NCBI GenBank assembly: GCA_029260755.1
Contig: JAJDCQ010000039.1
Span: forward strand, 80,916 to 144,915
Length of the DNA stretch: 64,000 nt
Direction of reading: 5' to 3'
DNA from: Planctomycetota bacterium
GTDB taxonomy: Bacteria > Planctomycetota > J058 > JAJDCQ01
A program made the position numbers and the translations under genes. The notes under the pieces were generated by a model. It searched no databases. It saw nothing but the letters and a program-made list of their open reading frames with translations, and had not been told where the DNA came from. How positions within the stretch are numbered: position 1 is the first letter of the stretch; every line of letters starts with the position of its first letter. Shown here piece by piece: positions 1-12,446 of the stretch.

Positions 1-1580
1 GTTACGGGATCGTGATCGCGCGGGTCGACGGGCTCGAGGAGGCGCTCGTGAGCCGCGACGAGGACGAGGGCGAGCTCACCCGGCGCGACCTCGACGTGAC
101 GCTGCGCGAGACGGTTCGGAGCGGGCGTGGCGCCGTCGCGGCGTCGGCGGACGGGCGCCTCCTCGGCGTCTTCGCCGACCTCAATCAGGCCGTCAAGGTG
201 GCGGCCCGGCTGCTCGTCGCGGTCGTCCGCTTCGGCGCCGAGCGGCGGCTGCGCGGCCTGACGGCGGCCGCCGGGCTCCACGCCGGTCCGTGCGTCGTCC
301 ATGGCGGTCAGGCGAGCGTCGACACCGACGGCGCGCCCGTGCGCCGGGCCGACGAGCTCGCCACGGCGGCGCGGGCGGCCGAGCTGGTGATCGCGAGCGA
401 GCTGCGCGACGAGAAGGTGGTCGCCGCGGCGCTCGAGCGCGAGGGGATCTACCCGGCGCGCGCCGACGCGCCCGCGCCGCCCGACGGCGCGGTCCGGCTC
501 CGCGTGCCGGTTCCCGAGCCCGACGACGCGACCGAGACCGACCTGCGCGCCGACGACGTCCGGGCCGAGATCGCGAAGGCGCTCGCCGAGGTCGCGACCG
601 AGGCGGGCGACGGGGGGCCCGATCCGGAACGGTCGACCGAACGTGAGGTGGCCGCGGTCGCCTCATCGAGCGCCTCGATCGGACCCGAGCGCGACGGCGC
701 CGTCGACCCGAGCACGCTGCAGCTCGGGCGCGAGCTCGGCCGCGGGACCGCCGGCGTGGTCCACGAGGCGACGGACGCCGACGGCCGTCGCTACGCGGTC
801 AAGGTCGTGAAGGCGCCGGCGCTCTCGGAGGCCTACGCCCGGTTCGAGCGCGAGGTGCGGACGCTCCGAACCCTGACGCGCCTCCCCGGGATCGTCGCGA
901 TCCGGGGGAGCGGCCGGCGCGGCGAGGACGAGGTCCTCATCGCGATGGACTACATCGACGGCGTCTCGCTCGGGCAGCGACTCGAGGAGGGCGGGCCCGT
1001 CGGGGTGACCGAGGCGGCCCGCCTCGCGGCCCGGATCGCCCGCGCCCTCGAGCGCGCTCACGGCCTCGGGATCCTCCACCGCGACGTGAAGCCGGCGAAC
1101 GTCATCATCGACGCCGAGCGAGGCGAGCCGTGGCTCGTCGACTTCGGCCTCGCCAAGCTGCTCCACGACCCGGGCATCACGGCGCCGAACGCGGTCGTCG
1201 GGACGATGCCGTTCCTCGCCCCGGAGATGTTCTCGGGTCGCGGCCTCGTCGATGGCCGGGCGGACCTCTACGCCCTCGGCGTGGTGTTCTTCCAGGCGGT
1301 CACCGGCTTCGTCCCGTTCTCGGCGAACAACATCAACGACCTGATGTTCAAGATCATCGACGAGCCGCCGCCCGCGATCTCGCCCCACGCCGAGGTCGAC
1401 GCGACCCTCGACGCGCTCGTCGCGAAGGCGCTCGCCAAGCGACCCGACGACCGCTACGCATCCGCGAAGGAGATGGCGGAGGACCTCGAGCGGGTCGCCG
1501 CCGACGACGCGCCCCTGATCGCCCTCGGCCTCGCCGCGCCCGGAGAGGGGCGACGGTGGTGGCGGCCGACGGGCATGTGA
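1..1580 (+). CDS. Cyclase-homology domain / Ser-Thr protein kinase fusion, 5' end outside window
   Basis: The frame is open to the window edge. The GTG at 12 falls inside what looks like the first beta strand of a class III nucleotidyl-cyclase-like domain (GIVIARVDGLEEAL, later VFADLNQAVKVAARLL and GLHAGPCVVHGG), so the gene probably begins upstream. The metal-binding aspartates of true cyclases are not evident, so this part is likely a sensory or degenerate cyclase domain. A kinase domain follows at about residues 235-500 counted from the GTG: Gly-rich loop LGRGTAGVVHEA, lysine in YAVKVVK, alphaC Glu in FEREVRTL, catalytic loop HRDVKPANV, DFGLAK and activation segment GTMPFLAPEM. All catalytic residues are present, so an active cytosolic kinase is expected. 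No membrane segment is seen. The pilin-like gene follows 46 bp later on the same strand. The kinase call is firm; the cyclase-like call is moderate. Confidence 0.85.
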   Translation, partial: YGIVIARVDGLEEALVSRDEDEGELTRRDLDVTLRETVRSGRGAVAASADGRLLGVFADLNQAVKVAARLLVAVVRFGAERRLRGLTAAAGLHAGPCVVHGGQASVDTDGAPVRRADELATAARAAELVIASELRDEKVVAAALEREGIYPARADAPAPPDGAVRLRVPVPEPDDATETDLRADDVRAEIAKALAEVATEAGDGGPDPERSTEREVAAVASSSASIGPERDGAVDPSTLQLGRELGRGTAGVVHEATDADGRRYAVKVVKAPALSEAYARFEREVRTLRTLTRLPGIVAIRGSGRRGEDEVLIAMDYIDGVSLGQRLEEGGPVGVTEAARLAARIARALERAHGLGILHRDVKPANVIIDAERGEPWLVDFGLAKLLHDPGITAPNAVVGTMPFLAPEMFSGRGLVDGRADLYALGVVFFQAVTGFVPFSANNINDLMFKIIDEPPPAISPHAEVDATLDALVAKALAKRPDDRYASAKEMAEDLERVAADDAPLIALGLAAPGEGRRWWRPTGM

Positions 1581-1626
1581 CGCCGCCCGGGAGCTCGCTC
1601 CCCCCCCCTCCCCAAGGAGAGAGACC

Positions 1627-2301
1627 ATGCCCACCCGGATCCGCCGCCGCGACCGCGGCACGACGATCGAGGAGGTGCTCGTCGTCATCTCGATCGTCGC
1701 GCTCCTGGTCCTGCTCCTGCCATCGGCGAGCACGTCCGCGCGGCGCGACGCGAATCAGATGGCCTGCGCGAACAACCTCCGCCAGCTCGGGACGGCCGCG
1801 ATGAGCTACGCCCAGGGCCCCTACGGCCCGGGGCGGCGGCCGGGCTGGTTGCCGCACATCCGCGGGCGGAAGAGCGACGACGAGCCCGAGGACGTCGGGA
1901 AGGTCTTCGCGATGCTCGTGAAGATCGGCGCGCTCGACACCGCCGAGATCTTCGTCTGCCCCTCGTCGATGACCGACTTCGCCCCGAAGGTGCGCGAGCA
2001 GCGCCGCTTCGCGTTCACCGACACCGACGTCGGATCGTCGCGCGAGTTCTCCTACGGCTGGACGAAGAAGCAGCTCTCCCAGAGCGCCGCGTCGACCGCG
2101 CTCCTCGCGGCGGACCGCGCCTCGGGCCCGCAGCAGGACGACGTCGGAAACCACGGCGACGGCCGCAACGTGCTGCGAAAGGACGGCTCGGTCGAGTTCT
2201 ACACGACCTTCCGCGAGGCGGAGCGCGAGGTGGGCAAGGCGCTCGCGACGCTCAACCTCATCAAGAAGAAGAAGGGGAAGAAGAAGAAGGGCGGGAAGTG
2301 A
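1627..2301 (+). CDS. Prepilin-type N-terminal protein, DUF1559/H-x9-DG-like pseudopilin
   Basis: A 224-residue type II/IV pseudopilin-like protein. The N-terminus is a divergent prepilin cleavage/methylation site (RGTTIEEVLVVISIVALLVL in place of the usual GFTLIELLVVIAII), then a hydrophobic helix. Next comes the NNLRQLGTAAMSYA motif seen in planctomycete pilin-like proteins, and near the C-terminus GNHGDGRNVLRKDGS, resembling the H-x9-DG signature of that group. The last residues are a pure Lys/Gly tail (KKKKGKKKKGGK), unusual for the family. The start is supported by an AAGGAGAGAG ribosome site 3-12 bases upstream. The stop overlaps the next gene's GTG by four bases. The expected role is a membrane-anchored, exported filament or secretion-system subunit; the partner secretion genes are not in the window. 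Confidence 0.82.
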   Translation: MPTRIRRRDRGTTIEEVLVVISIVALLVLLLPSASTSARRDANQMACANNLRQLGTAAMSYAQGPYGPGRRPGWLPHIRGRKSDDEPEDVGKVFAMLVKIGALDTAEIFVCPSSMTDFAPKVREQRRFAFTDTDVGSSREFSYGWTKKQLSQSAASTALLAADRASGPQQDDVGNHGDGRNVLRKDGSVEFYTTFREAEREVGKALATLNLIKKKKGKKKKGGK

Positions 2302-2759
2302 GACCGATCTCCGTCGCCGCCGTCGCCGTCCTCGTCGCGCTCGCGGGCTGCGCGAGCACCGCCGGCCCGCGAGGCGACGCGATCGAGCTCGATCACGCCG
2401 GCATCCGAACGGGCGACCTGCCGGCGATCGGGACCCGGATCGCCCGCGAGCTCGCCGACCGGGGCGCCCGCCTCTCGCGGCGAGTGACGGTGGCGCCGGG
2501 CCTCCCGATCGACGCCACCGGCGAGGGGATCGACGTCGAGGCGCTCCTGGGCGCCATCCTCCGCGGGCTCCAGCGCGATGGCCGGCTCCGGGTCGTCGGC
2601 GACGGGCCGGCCGACGGGATGATCGACGTCGAGGTCGAGCGCGACGGCGCACCGCCCGCGGCCTCGAGCCACTACCGGTTCCGGGCCGAGGTCCACTTCG
2701 AGGACGAGTCGCTCCGCCCGATCATGGTCGTCGTCGAGGTCCGGACGAGGGGTGGCTAG
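2298..2759 (+). CDS. Small predicted lipoprotein, unknown function
   Basis: A 153-residue protein with a signal peptide ending in the lipobox LAGC (residues 15-18), so it is probably lipidated and envelope-anchored. The GTG start overlaps the preceding stop (GTGA), indicating translational coupling to the pilin-like gene. The mature part has alternating beta-like segments (RLRVVGDG, MIDVEVERDG, YRFRAEVHFEDE, IMVVVEVRT), which might be a small beta-rich domain. I do not recognise the family. Its position suggests an accessory of the pilin-like protein, but that is inference. Confidence 0.7.
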   Translation: MRPISVAAVAVLVALAGCASTAGPRGDAIELDHAGIRTGDLPAIGTRIARELADRGARLSRRVTVAPGLPIDATGEGIDVEALLGAILRGLQRDGRLRVVGDGPADGMIDVEVERDGAPPAASSHYRFRAEVHFEDESLRPIMVVVEVRTRGG

Positions 2760-2937
2760 ATCGTTCCCGTCCGCAGGGTGCGGTCGGGCTACGTAAACCC
2801 CTCGTCGCCAGCGGGCAAGAGCCCCTGCGTAAACCCGGGCGGCCCCTCCCGGTCCGCTGGCGGCTCTCCGCTGATTCTGGCAGAATTCCCCGCCTCATTT
2901 TCCGCACCCCACCCGCTCGAAGCGGAGGAGCCACCTC
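2760..2937 (+). promoter_or_regulatory. Leader region of the nifJ operon with a short direct repeat
   Basis: This is the 178-bp gap before nifJ. It contains two near copies of a CGTAAACCC box (around 2792 and 2829), about 37 bp apart, on the coding strand. Spaced direct repeats upstream of an operon could be regulator sites. A purine-rich ribosome site (AGCGGAGGAG) precedes the GTG start at 2938. No convincing sigma70 hexamers were found. Confidence 0.35.
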
Positions 2938-6531
<3,594 letters not shown>

Positions 6532-6603
6532 TCGCGGAGCGGGACGGCGCCCGCGGATCGCGGCGCCGCACGAGAACGACTGACGAGATAGCGAGACACG
6601 ACC

Positions 6604-7614
6604 ATGTCCAACGTCGACCTGAAGACCAAGTGGCTCGGCCTCGAGCTGAAGAGCCCGATCGTCCTCGGCAGCTCCCCGCTCTCGCTCCGGCGCGAGGCGG
6701 TCCGGCAGCTCGATGAGCTCGGCGCGGCGGCCGTCGTCATGCCGAGCCTCTACGAGGAGGAGCTCGAGCACGACGAGACCGAGATTCAGCATCTCCTCGA
6801 GTTCGCGACCGAGAGCACCGGCGAGGCGACCGAGTTCATGCCGGAGCTCGAGGACTACCACATCGGGACGCGCGACTACCTCGAGAACCTCAAGGGGATC
6901 AAGGACATCGTCTCGATCCCGGTGATCGGGAGCATCTGCGCGACGTCGGCGAGCGGCTGGCGCGAGTACGCCAAGCAGATGGAGAGCGCCGGCGCCGACG
7001 CGATCGAGCTGAACTCCTTCTTCGTCCCGACCGACCCGAAGCTGACCTCGGCGGACGTCGAGGCGCGCTACGTCGACACGGTCGCCGATGTCGCGAAGTC
7101 GGTGAAGATCCCGATCTCGGTGAAGCTCGGGCCCTACCTCTCGGCTCCGGCCAACCTGGCGAGGCGACTCGTCGACGCGGGGGCGAGCGGGCTGACCCTG
7201 TTCAACCGGTTCGAGCAGCCCGACATCGACCTCGAGGAGCTCCACATCATCCAGGACCACCATCTCTCGGGCCCCGAGGACATCGGGCACACCCTGCGGT
7301 GGATCGGGATCCTGCGCGGCCAGCACCCCGAGATCTCGCTCGCGGCGACCTCGGGGATCCACTTCGCGGACTGCGTCGTGAAGATGCTCCTCGCCGGAGC
7401 CGACGTGGCGATGATGACCGGCGCGGTGATCCGCAACGGGCCGGGGCACCTCGCGATGGTGCTCGAGGGCGTCCGCGCCTGGCTCGAGGAGCACGAGGAT
7501 GATTCGGTCGAGCAGGTCAAGGGCTCGATGTGTCAGACCAAGTGCGAGGAGCCGGTCGAGTACGAGCGCGCCCACCACCTCAAGCCGCTGATCCACTACA
7601 CCCACGAGGCGTGA
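6604..7614 (+). CDS. Dihydroorotate dehydrogenase-like FMN protein linked to nifJ
   Basis: A 336-residue TIM-barrel flavoprotein of the dihydroorotate dehydrogenase superfamily (LKSPIVLGSSPLS, ADAIELNSFF, PISVKLGPYL, DAGASGLTLFNRF, LAATSGIHFADCVVKMLLAGA, MMTGAV). Genes of this type are commonly found directly after nifJ in bacteria, where they are annotated as dihydroorotate-dehydrogenase-like. It is unlikely to be the pyrimidine PyrD: there is no PyrD-type membrane helix, and the context is pyruvate oxidation. A redox partner role is an inference. The protein ends with a short tail containing two cysteines (CQTKCEE). The next gene starts inside its stop codon. Confidence 0.88.
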   Translation: MSNVDLKTKWLGLELKSPIVLGSSPLSLRREAVRQLDELGAAAVVMPSLYEEELEHDETEIQHLLEFATESTGEATEFMPELEDYHIGTRDYLENLKGIKDIVSIPVIGSICATSASGWREYAKQMESAGADAIELNSFFVPTDPKLTSADVEARYVDTVADVAKSVKIPISVKLGPYLSAPANLARRLVDAGASGLTLFNRFEQPDIDLEELHIIQDHHLSGPEDIGHTLRWIGILRGQHPEISLAATSGIHFADCVVKMLLAGADVAMMTGAVIRNGPGHLAMVLEGVRAWLEEHEDDSVEQVKGSMCQTKCEEPVEYERAHHLKPLIHYTHEA

Positions 7615-8564
7615 TCGAGGGGTCGTCCCTCGAGGAGGGCGATGAGGGGCCGCTGCGCCTGATCGCCTGCCCCGGCTGCGGCGCGAGGGCGCGCACGGCG
7701 ACGGCGACCGACGAGTCGAGCCGGACGTGCTGGACCGACGGCTGCGTCGAGGACCTGGGGCCGCCGCCGCTCCTGCGGTGCCCCGGGTGCCGGGAGGTCT
7801 TCTGGCACGAGGACGCGGACGCCCGAGGCGTCGCGGCGCCGGGCGAGGAAGCGCCGATCGTCGGCTGGCCGAGCGCCGAGGACCTGGACGCGGCCCTGGC
7901 CGCCCCGATCGGGAGCGGCATCGACGCGGAGCGCCGGCTCCGTCGCCTTCTCTGGTGGCGCCACAACGACCCGCTCCGCGAGAGCCCGGGCTGCACCGTC
8001 GGGTGCGCGGTGGGCTGGCTCGGGCTCGGGGCGGTCGCGCTGCTGCTCGTCCCGTGGCCCCACGTCGAGGCCTGGATCCAGCGAAGCGCCTACGCGGTCG
8101 TGGTGAGCCTGACCGCGAGCTGGGCGGCGTGGACGTTCGTCCAGGCGATCGCCGAGTGGCGATCGCTGAAGCGCGCCCGCGCGAGGAACGCGCGCGACGA
8201 CAGCCCGTTTCGCCAGAACCTGCGCCGCCTCGTCGAGTTGCTCCGCGACGACGACCTGGCCGAGCGGGTCCAGAAGGCGGAGGCGCTCCGGCAGCTCGGG
8301 CTGATCGAGTCGGCCAAGACGCTGCTCGATGAGGTGATGGAGACAGCGCCGTCCCCGCCCGAAGAGGCCGCGACCGAGATGGCGACCGAGGCCGAGCTCG
8401 AGGCCGAGCCCGACACCGAGAAGGACGCCGCCGACGGCGAGCCTCCCTCGAGGATCCCCGAGGAGCTCCAGGGCTGGTACGCCGTGATCCGGCACTTCGT
8501 CGAGCTCGGCGAGAGCGACCTCGAGGTCGCGCCCGAGCCGCTGCCGATCGCCTGGCGCCCCTGA
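7611..8564 (+). CDS. Zinc-ribbon protein with two membrane helices, unknown function
   Basis: A 317-residue protein. I chose the GTG at 7611 because it overlaps the upstream stop (GTGA), and the longer reading from 7530 would overlap 85 bp of the flavoprotein. The N-terminus carries four CxxC-like pairs (CPGCG, CWTDGC, CPGC) spaced as one or two zinc ribbons. Two hydrophobic helices follow (around residues 128-150 and 163-186), then a basic stretch (RSLKRARARNARD) and a helical, TPR-like cytosolic tail with an acidic EAEPDTEKD linker. Position at the end of the nifJ operon suggests a membrane-associated accessory, but there is no recognised family. Confidence 0.72.
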   Translation: MIEGSSLEEGDEGPLRLIACPGCGARARTATATDESSRTCWTDGCVEDLGPPPLLRCPGCREVFWHEDADARGVAAPGEEAPIVGWPSAEDLDAALAAPIGSGIDAERRLRRLLWWRHNDPLRESPGCTVGCAVGWLGLGAVALLLVPWPHVEAWIQRSAYAVVVSLTASWAAWTFVQAIAEWRSLKRARARNARDDSPFRQNLRRLVELLRDDDLAERVQKAEALRQLGLIESAKTLLDEVMETAPSPPEEAATEMATEAELEAEPDTEKDAADGEPPSRIPEELQGWYAVIRHFVELGESDLEVAPEPLPIAWRP

Positions 8565-8573
8565 CCGACTCGG

Positions 8574-11500
8574 TCAGCGCGGCGGTTCGACGAGCAGCTC
8601 CACCGCGTCGAAGAACGCCGAGGGACCCGCGACGCCCGACGGCGTCCGGTAGCGCCGGGTGAAGAGGCACGCCTCGACCGGGTCGGCGAGCGGAAGGGTC
8701 ACCCGCGCGATCTCGGTGAGCTCCTCGGCGCTCGGACCGAATCGGCCGATCAGGACATCGCCACGCCTCGAGAGCTCGAGGACGACCGGACGGCCTGCGT
8801 CCCAGCGGGCGCAGGCGAGCCACTTCTCCCAGCCTCCTCGCTGCACGACGAACCAGACGCGCGCGTCGGCCCCGGCGAAGCGCGGATCGCCGACCGCGAG
8901 CATCACGTGCTCGTGGGCCGAGCCCTGGCTGACGATCGCGACGCCGGCGTCGCACTCGTCGCCTCGTGGCAGCGGGTCGGTTCGCACTCGCGCCCGGATG
9001 GAGGCGTCGCCTCGGAGGAGATCCACGCCGAGGGTGGGCGCGACGCGCTTCTGAGCGAGCCACTTCTCGCGCACGGGCAGGACGGCTCCGGACCGGGTCA
9101 GCTCGTCGACGGTGCGGACGGAGGTGGGCGCCCCGTTCAGAGCGAGGAGGCGTCGATCGGCGTCGAGCGGGACGAGCTCGTCACGCGCGAGCGCCACCTC
9201 GCGCTCGTCGGGAAGCAACCGCGAGAGACGTCCCCGCACGCGGAGGCGGGCGAGGTCCACCGCGGACTCGGAGGCCACGTAGACCTGGCCGTTGCCCGGG
9301 GCGAGGCGGGGCAGGAGCGCCCGCCGCACGATCGCCCGCGAGCCCTCGAGCACCGTGAGGCCTCGCCGGCCGACGGCCAGTCGGACCGAGCGGATCGGGA
9401 CGAACTCGAACTCCTGCGGGAAGCGATCGATGGCGCGCCCATCGACCGAGATCGCCCCCCAGCCGCGTCGGTAGTAGCGCGAGATGCACCAGCCCCAGCT
9501 CTTGTGCGGAATGATGTCGGCGAAGAGCCATACCTTGAGGCTCGACTCCGTCGCCTCGATGTCCGCCCGAGCCCGGACGATCTCGTCGAACCGACAGCGG
9601 GTGCTGAGATAGGCCCGGGCCGGGAGCCTCAGCCCCCGACCATCGGGGGCGTCCGAGGGTTCGAGTGCGAACGTCTCGAACGACCGGCGAGCGGCGGCGA
9701 GCGCACCCTCGGATCGACCGTCGAGGTCGAAGAGGACGTCGTCCAGCCCGTTCGACGCCGGAAGCGCGACGACGCCGAGCGCTCGGATCACCTCCTCGCG
9801 TCGCACGGAGCGGGCGAACGCGACCGGATCGAGGCTCTGCAGCTCCGTCGCCGCGTCGTCGGTGGCTCCGTCCGCGAGAGCCGCGGCGACTCCCTCGAGC
9901 TCGAGAACGGACACGCGTCTCGGGTCGGGGGCCGGCGCGGCTTCCCGAGCCGCGCCGAGGTGGCGGAGAGCCGCCTCGACCGAGCGCTCCTCGAGCGCGA
10001 GCCGGGCGGCTGCGAGGTTGAGCTCGACACTCGCTCGCTCCGGTCCGGGCCCGGCCAGCGCTTCCGCGAGCGCCGACCGAGCACGCTCGGTGGCGCCGTC
10101 GGGCACGTCCGGCCGCCGGGCCAGCTTCAACGCGAGCGTGATCGCCGGCGCCCGATCCTCCTCCCCGACGGTGCCCCGATCGCCGTCGCCGAGAATGGCC
10201 AGCGCGGCCGTCGCGATGCGCGCGAGCGCGGCGACCCGGGCGTCCTCGTCGCGACCGAAGCTCGCGAGGACCGCCGCGGCGTCGTCGGGTTCGAGCGCGC
10301 CGCGGGAGCCGGCGACGGCGACGGCGAGCGGTACGCTCGCCCGGAGCAGCGGCTCCCGGGCGTCGGCCAGCCGGAGGAGCGCCCTCCGATCGGTCGGCTC
10401 GAGCTCGTCGGCGACCTCGAGGAGCGTCAGCGCGGCGAGCGCCCCGCGGGCCCCCTCGTGGGGCGCGACCTCCTCCGCCCACGCGGCGACGTCGTAGCCC
10501 TGCCGTCGCCCGATCAGGGTGGCCCGGAGCGCCTCGGCCAGAATGGGCGAGGCCTCCTTCCGGTCGATCGACGCGGCCCGGGCCAGCGAGCCCGAGGTCG
10601 GGAAGACGGCCAGCGCGAGAGCCGCCCGCACACGATCCGCATCCGGCCGGCCCTCGCCCAGCGCGTCCAGCACATCGTCGTGCGAGGATTGCACGATCCG
10701 GTGGACCGGCCCGTCCAGGATGCGGTGGACCTCGGCCCAGAGCCCGGCCAGGCCGTCGACGTCGCCGTCGAGGATGCGCTCCTCGGCGGAGCGGGCGAGC
10801 GCGTCGACGGCGACGGCGGAGCCCGCGTCGATCCGGACGAGCGCGAGGCGATCGGCATCCGCCGACGCGACCGCCCCGACCCGCTCCTCGAGCGCGACCC
10901 GGAGCTCGATGGCCTCGCCGTGCTCGACGCCGAGCTCGTCCCGGTCCGGCAGGGCCGCCCGGAGCGCCGCGATGGCGGCGGCCGCGTCGCCCGAGCCGTC
11001 CTTCGCCCGGGCGAGGTCGATCGAGGTATGCAGCGGCTGGAAGCCTCCCCGGATGGCGCGGTCGAACGCGGCCGCGGCCTCCCCCCATCGGGCCTGGCCC
11101 GCGCGGAGCCGACCTTCGAGCGCGTCGAGCTCGCCGCCCTCGGAGTCCAGGCGACGAAGGGCCTCGACCGCGCGCTCGCCCAGGTCGAGGTCGAGCTGAC
11201 CGCCGCGGGGGAGGGCGGTTCGCGCCAGCGCACGCCACGCTCCGACCCGATCGGGCGCGAGCTCGGTGACTCTCATCAGGAGGCCTCGCCGGCGCTCGCC
11301 GTCCTCCTCGCCGAACGCTTCGTCCTCGAGGCGGAGCGCCTCTCGCTCCCCTTCGACCGCCTGGGCCCGGGCGAGCCGAGCGCGAACCTGGGCGGCCGCG
11401 AAGACGGCCGGTCCCGAGAGGGCGAGGAGGAGCACGACGAGCCCGGCGACGACCGGGTGCCGGCGCGCCCCCGACCACACCCGCTCGAACGCCGTCGCGC

Positions 11501-12443
11501 GTCGGGCCAGGATCGGTCGCCCCTCGAGGTGCCGGCGGATGTCGGCGGCGAGCGCGGCGGCGCTGTCGTAGCGGTCCTCGGGCTCCTTGGCCATCGCGGT
11601 GAGGACGATCGTCTCGACGTCGCGGGGGACGCCCGGGCAGACGCTGCCGAGGAGCTCGGGCGTCTTGGTGATGATCGCGTTCAGCAGGCTCACCCCCGCG
11701 TGCTCGGCGAACGGTCGCTTGCCGGCGATGAGCTGGTGGAGCATCGCGCCGATGCTGTAGACGTCGGACCGCGGCCCCATCCGGTGCAGCTCGCCGGAGG
11801 CCTGCTCGGGCGGCATGTAGGCGGGCGTGCCCATCACCTGGCCGCTCCGGGTGAGGTCGTCGCGCGCCTCGACGTCGCGGGCGAGGCCGAAGTCGGTCAC
11901 GCGCGGGTTGCCCTCGGCGTCGATGAGGACGTTCGCCGGCTTGAGGTCGCGGTGGACGATGCCCTCGCCGTGGGCGTAGTCCATCGCGCGGGCGATCCGG
12001 TCGACGAGGCGCAGGGCCTCCTCGACCGGGAGGGCGCCGCGATCTTCCAGGAGCCCCGAGAGCGAGCCGCCGTCGACGAGGTCCATCACCAGGAACGGCT
12101 TCTCGTCGTGGAAGCCGACGTCGTAGACGCCGACGATGTCGGCGTGGCGCAGCCGCGCCAGCGCCCGCGCCTCGCGGACGAACCGCTCGACCTGCTCGCC
12201 GCCGACGTAGTCGCCGGCGAGGAGCACCTTGAGCGCCCGCTCCTGGCGGAGCGCCGGATCGAAGGCGCGGTAGACGACGCCCATCCCGCCGCGCGCGATC
12301 TCGCCGCGGATCTCGTAGCGGCTGATCATCCGGGCGGGCTGGCCCGATGGACCGACCGATGGCGGCGGCCCGGAGGGACCCGTCGGGGGGCCCCGACCCG
12401 GTGGCTGAGGTGGAGGCGGCGGATGGTAGGCGGTCGGGTCCAT
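8574..12443 (-). CDS. Receptor-like Ser/Thr protein kinase with large extracytoplasmic C-terminus
   Basis: A 1289-residue protein. A Pro-rich leader of about 40 residues precedes a complete kinase domain (about 43-310): IARGGMGVVYRAF, ALKVLL, FVREARALARL, HRDLKPANVL, DFGLAR, GTPAYMPPEQ. All catalytic residues are present. One membrane helix follows (about 338-358, HPVVAGLVVLLLALSGP). The rest is a roughly 900-residue Ala/Glu/Arg-rich helical region with TPR-like spacing. The end (from about 960) is beta-rich (SSLKVWLFADIIPHKSWGW, VAIVSQGSAHEH, DARVWFVVQRGGW), resembling lectin/LamG-like sandwiches, a weak guess. It starts three bases after the Sir2-like stop, so the two are probably co-transcribed. 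It is convergent with the nifJ operon, with a gap of 9 bp. Confidence 0.92.
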   Translation of the reverse strand: MDPTAYHPPPPPQPPGRGPPTGPSGPPPSVGPSGQPARMISRYEIRGEIARGGMGVVYRAFDPALRQERALKVLLAGDYVGGEQVERFVREARALARLRHADIVGVYDVGFHDEKPFLVMDLVDGGSLSGLLEDRGALPVEEALRLVDRIARAMDYAHGEGIVHRDLKPANVLIDAEGNPRVTDFGLARDVEARDDLTRSGQVMGTPAYMPPEQASGELHRMGPRSDVYSIGAMLHQLIAGKRPFAEHAGVSLLNAIITKTPELLGSVCPGVPRDVETIVLTAMAKEPEDRYDSAAALAADIRRHLEGRPILARRATAFERVWSGARRHPVVAGLVVLLLALSGPAVFAAAQVRARLARAQAVEGEREALRLEDEAFGEEDGERRRGLLMRVTELAPDRVGAWRALARTALPRGGQLDLDLGERAVEALRRLDSEGGELDALEGRLRAGQARWGEAAAAFDRAIRGGFQPLHTSIDLARAKDGSGDAAAAIAALRAALPDRDELGVEHGEAIELRVALEERVGAVASADADRLALVRIDAGSAVAVDALARSAEERILDGDVDGLAGLWAEVHRILDGPVHRIVQSSHDDVLDALGEGRPDADRVRAALALAVFPTSGSLARAASIDRKEASPILAEALRATLIGRRQGYDVAAWAEEVAPHEGARGALAALTLLEVADELEPTDRRALLRLADAREPLLRASVPLAVAVAGSRGALEPDDAAAVLASFGRDEDARVAALARIATAALAILGDGDRGTVGEEDRAPAITLALKLARRPDVPDGATERARSALAEALAGPGPERASVELNLAAARLALEERSVEAALRHLGAAREAAPAPDPRRVSVLELEGVAAALADGATDDAATELQSLDPVAFARSVRREEVIRALGVVALPASNGLDDVLFDLDGRSEGALAAARRSFETFALEPSDAPDGRGLRLPARAYLSTRCRFDEIVRARADIEATESSLKVWLFADIIPHKSWGWCISRYYRRGWGAISVDGRAIDRFPQEFEFVPIRSVRLAVGRRGLTVLEGSRAIVRRALLPRLAPGNGQVYVASESAVDLARLRVRGRLSRLLPDEREVALARDELVPLDADRRLLALNGAPTSVRTVDELTRSGAVLPVREKWLAQKRVAPTLGVDLLRGDASIRARVRTDPLPRGDECDAGVAIVSQGSAHEHVMLAVGDPRFAGADARVWFVVQRGGWEKWLACARWDAGRPVVLELSRRGDVLIGRFGPSAEELTEIARVTLPLADPVEACLFTRRYRTPSGVAGPSAFFDAVELLVEPPR

Positions 12444-12446
12444 CGT

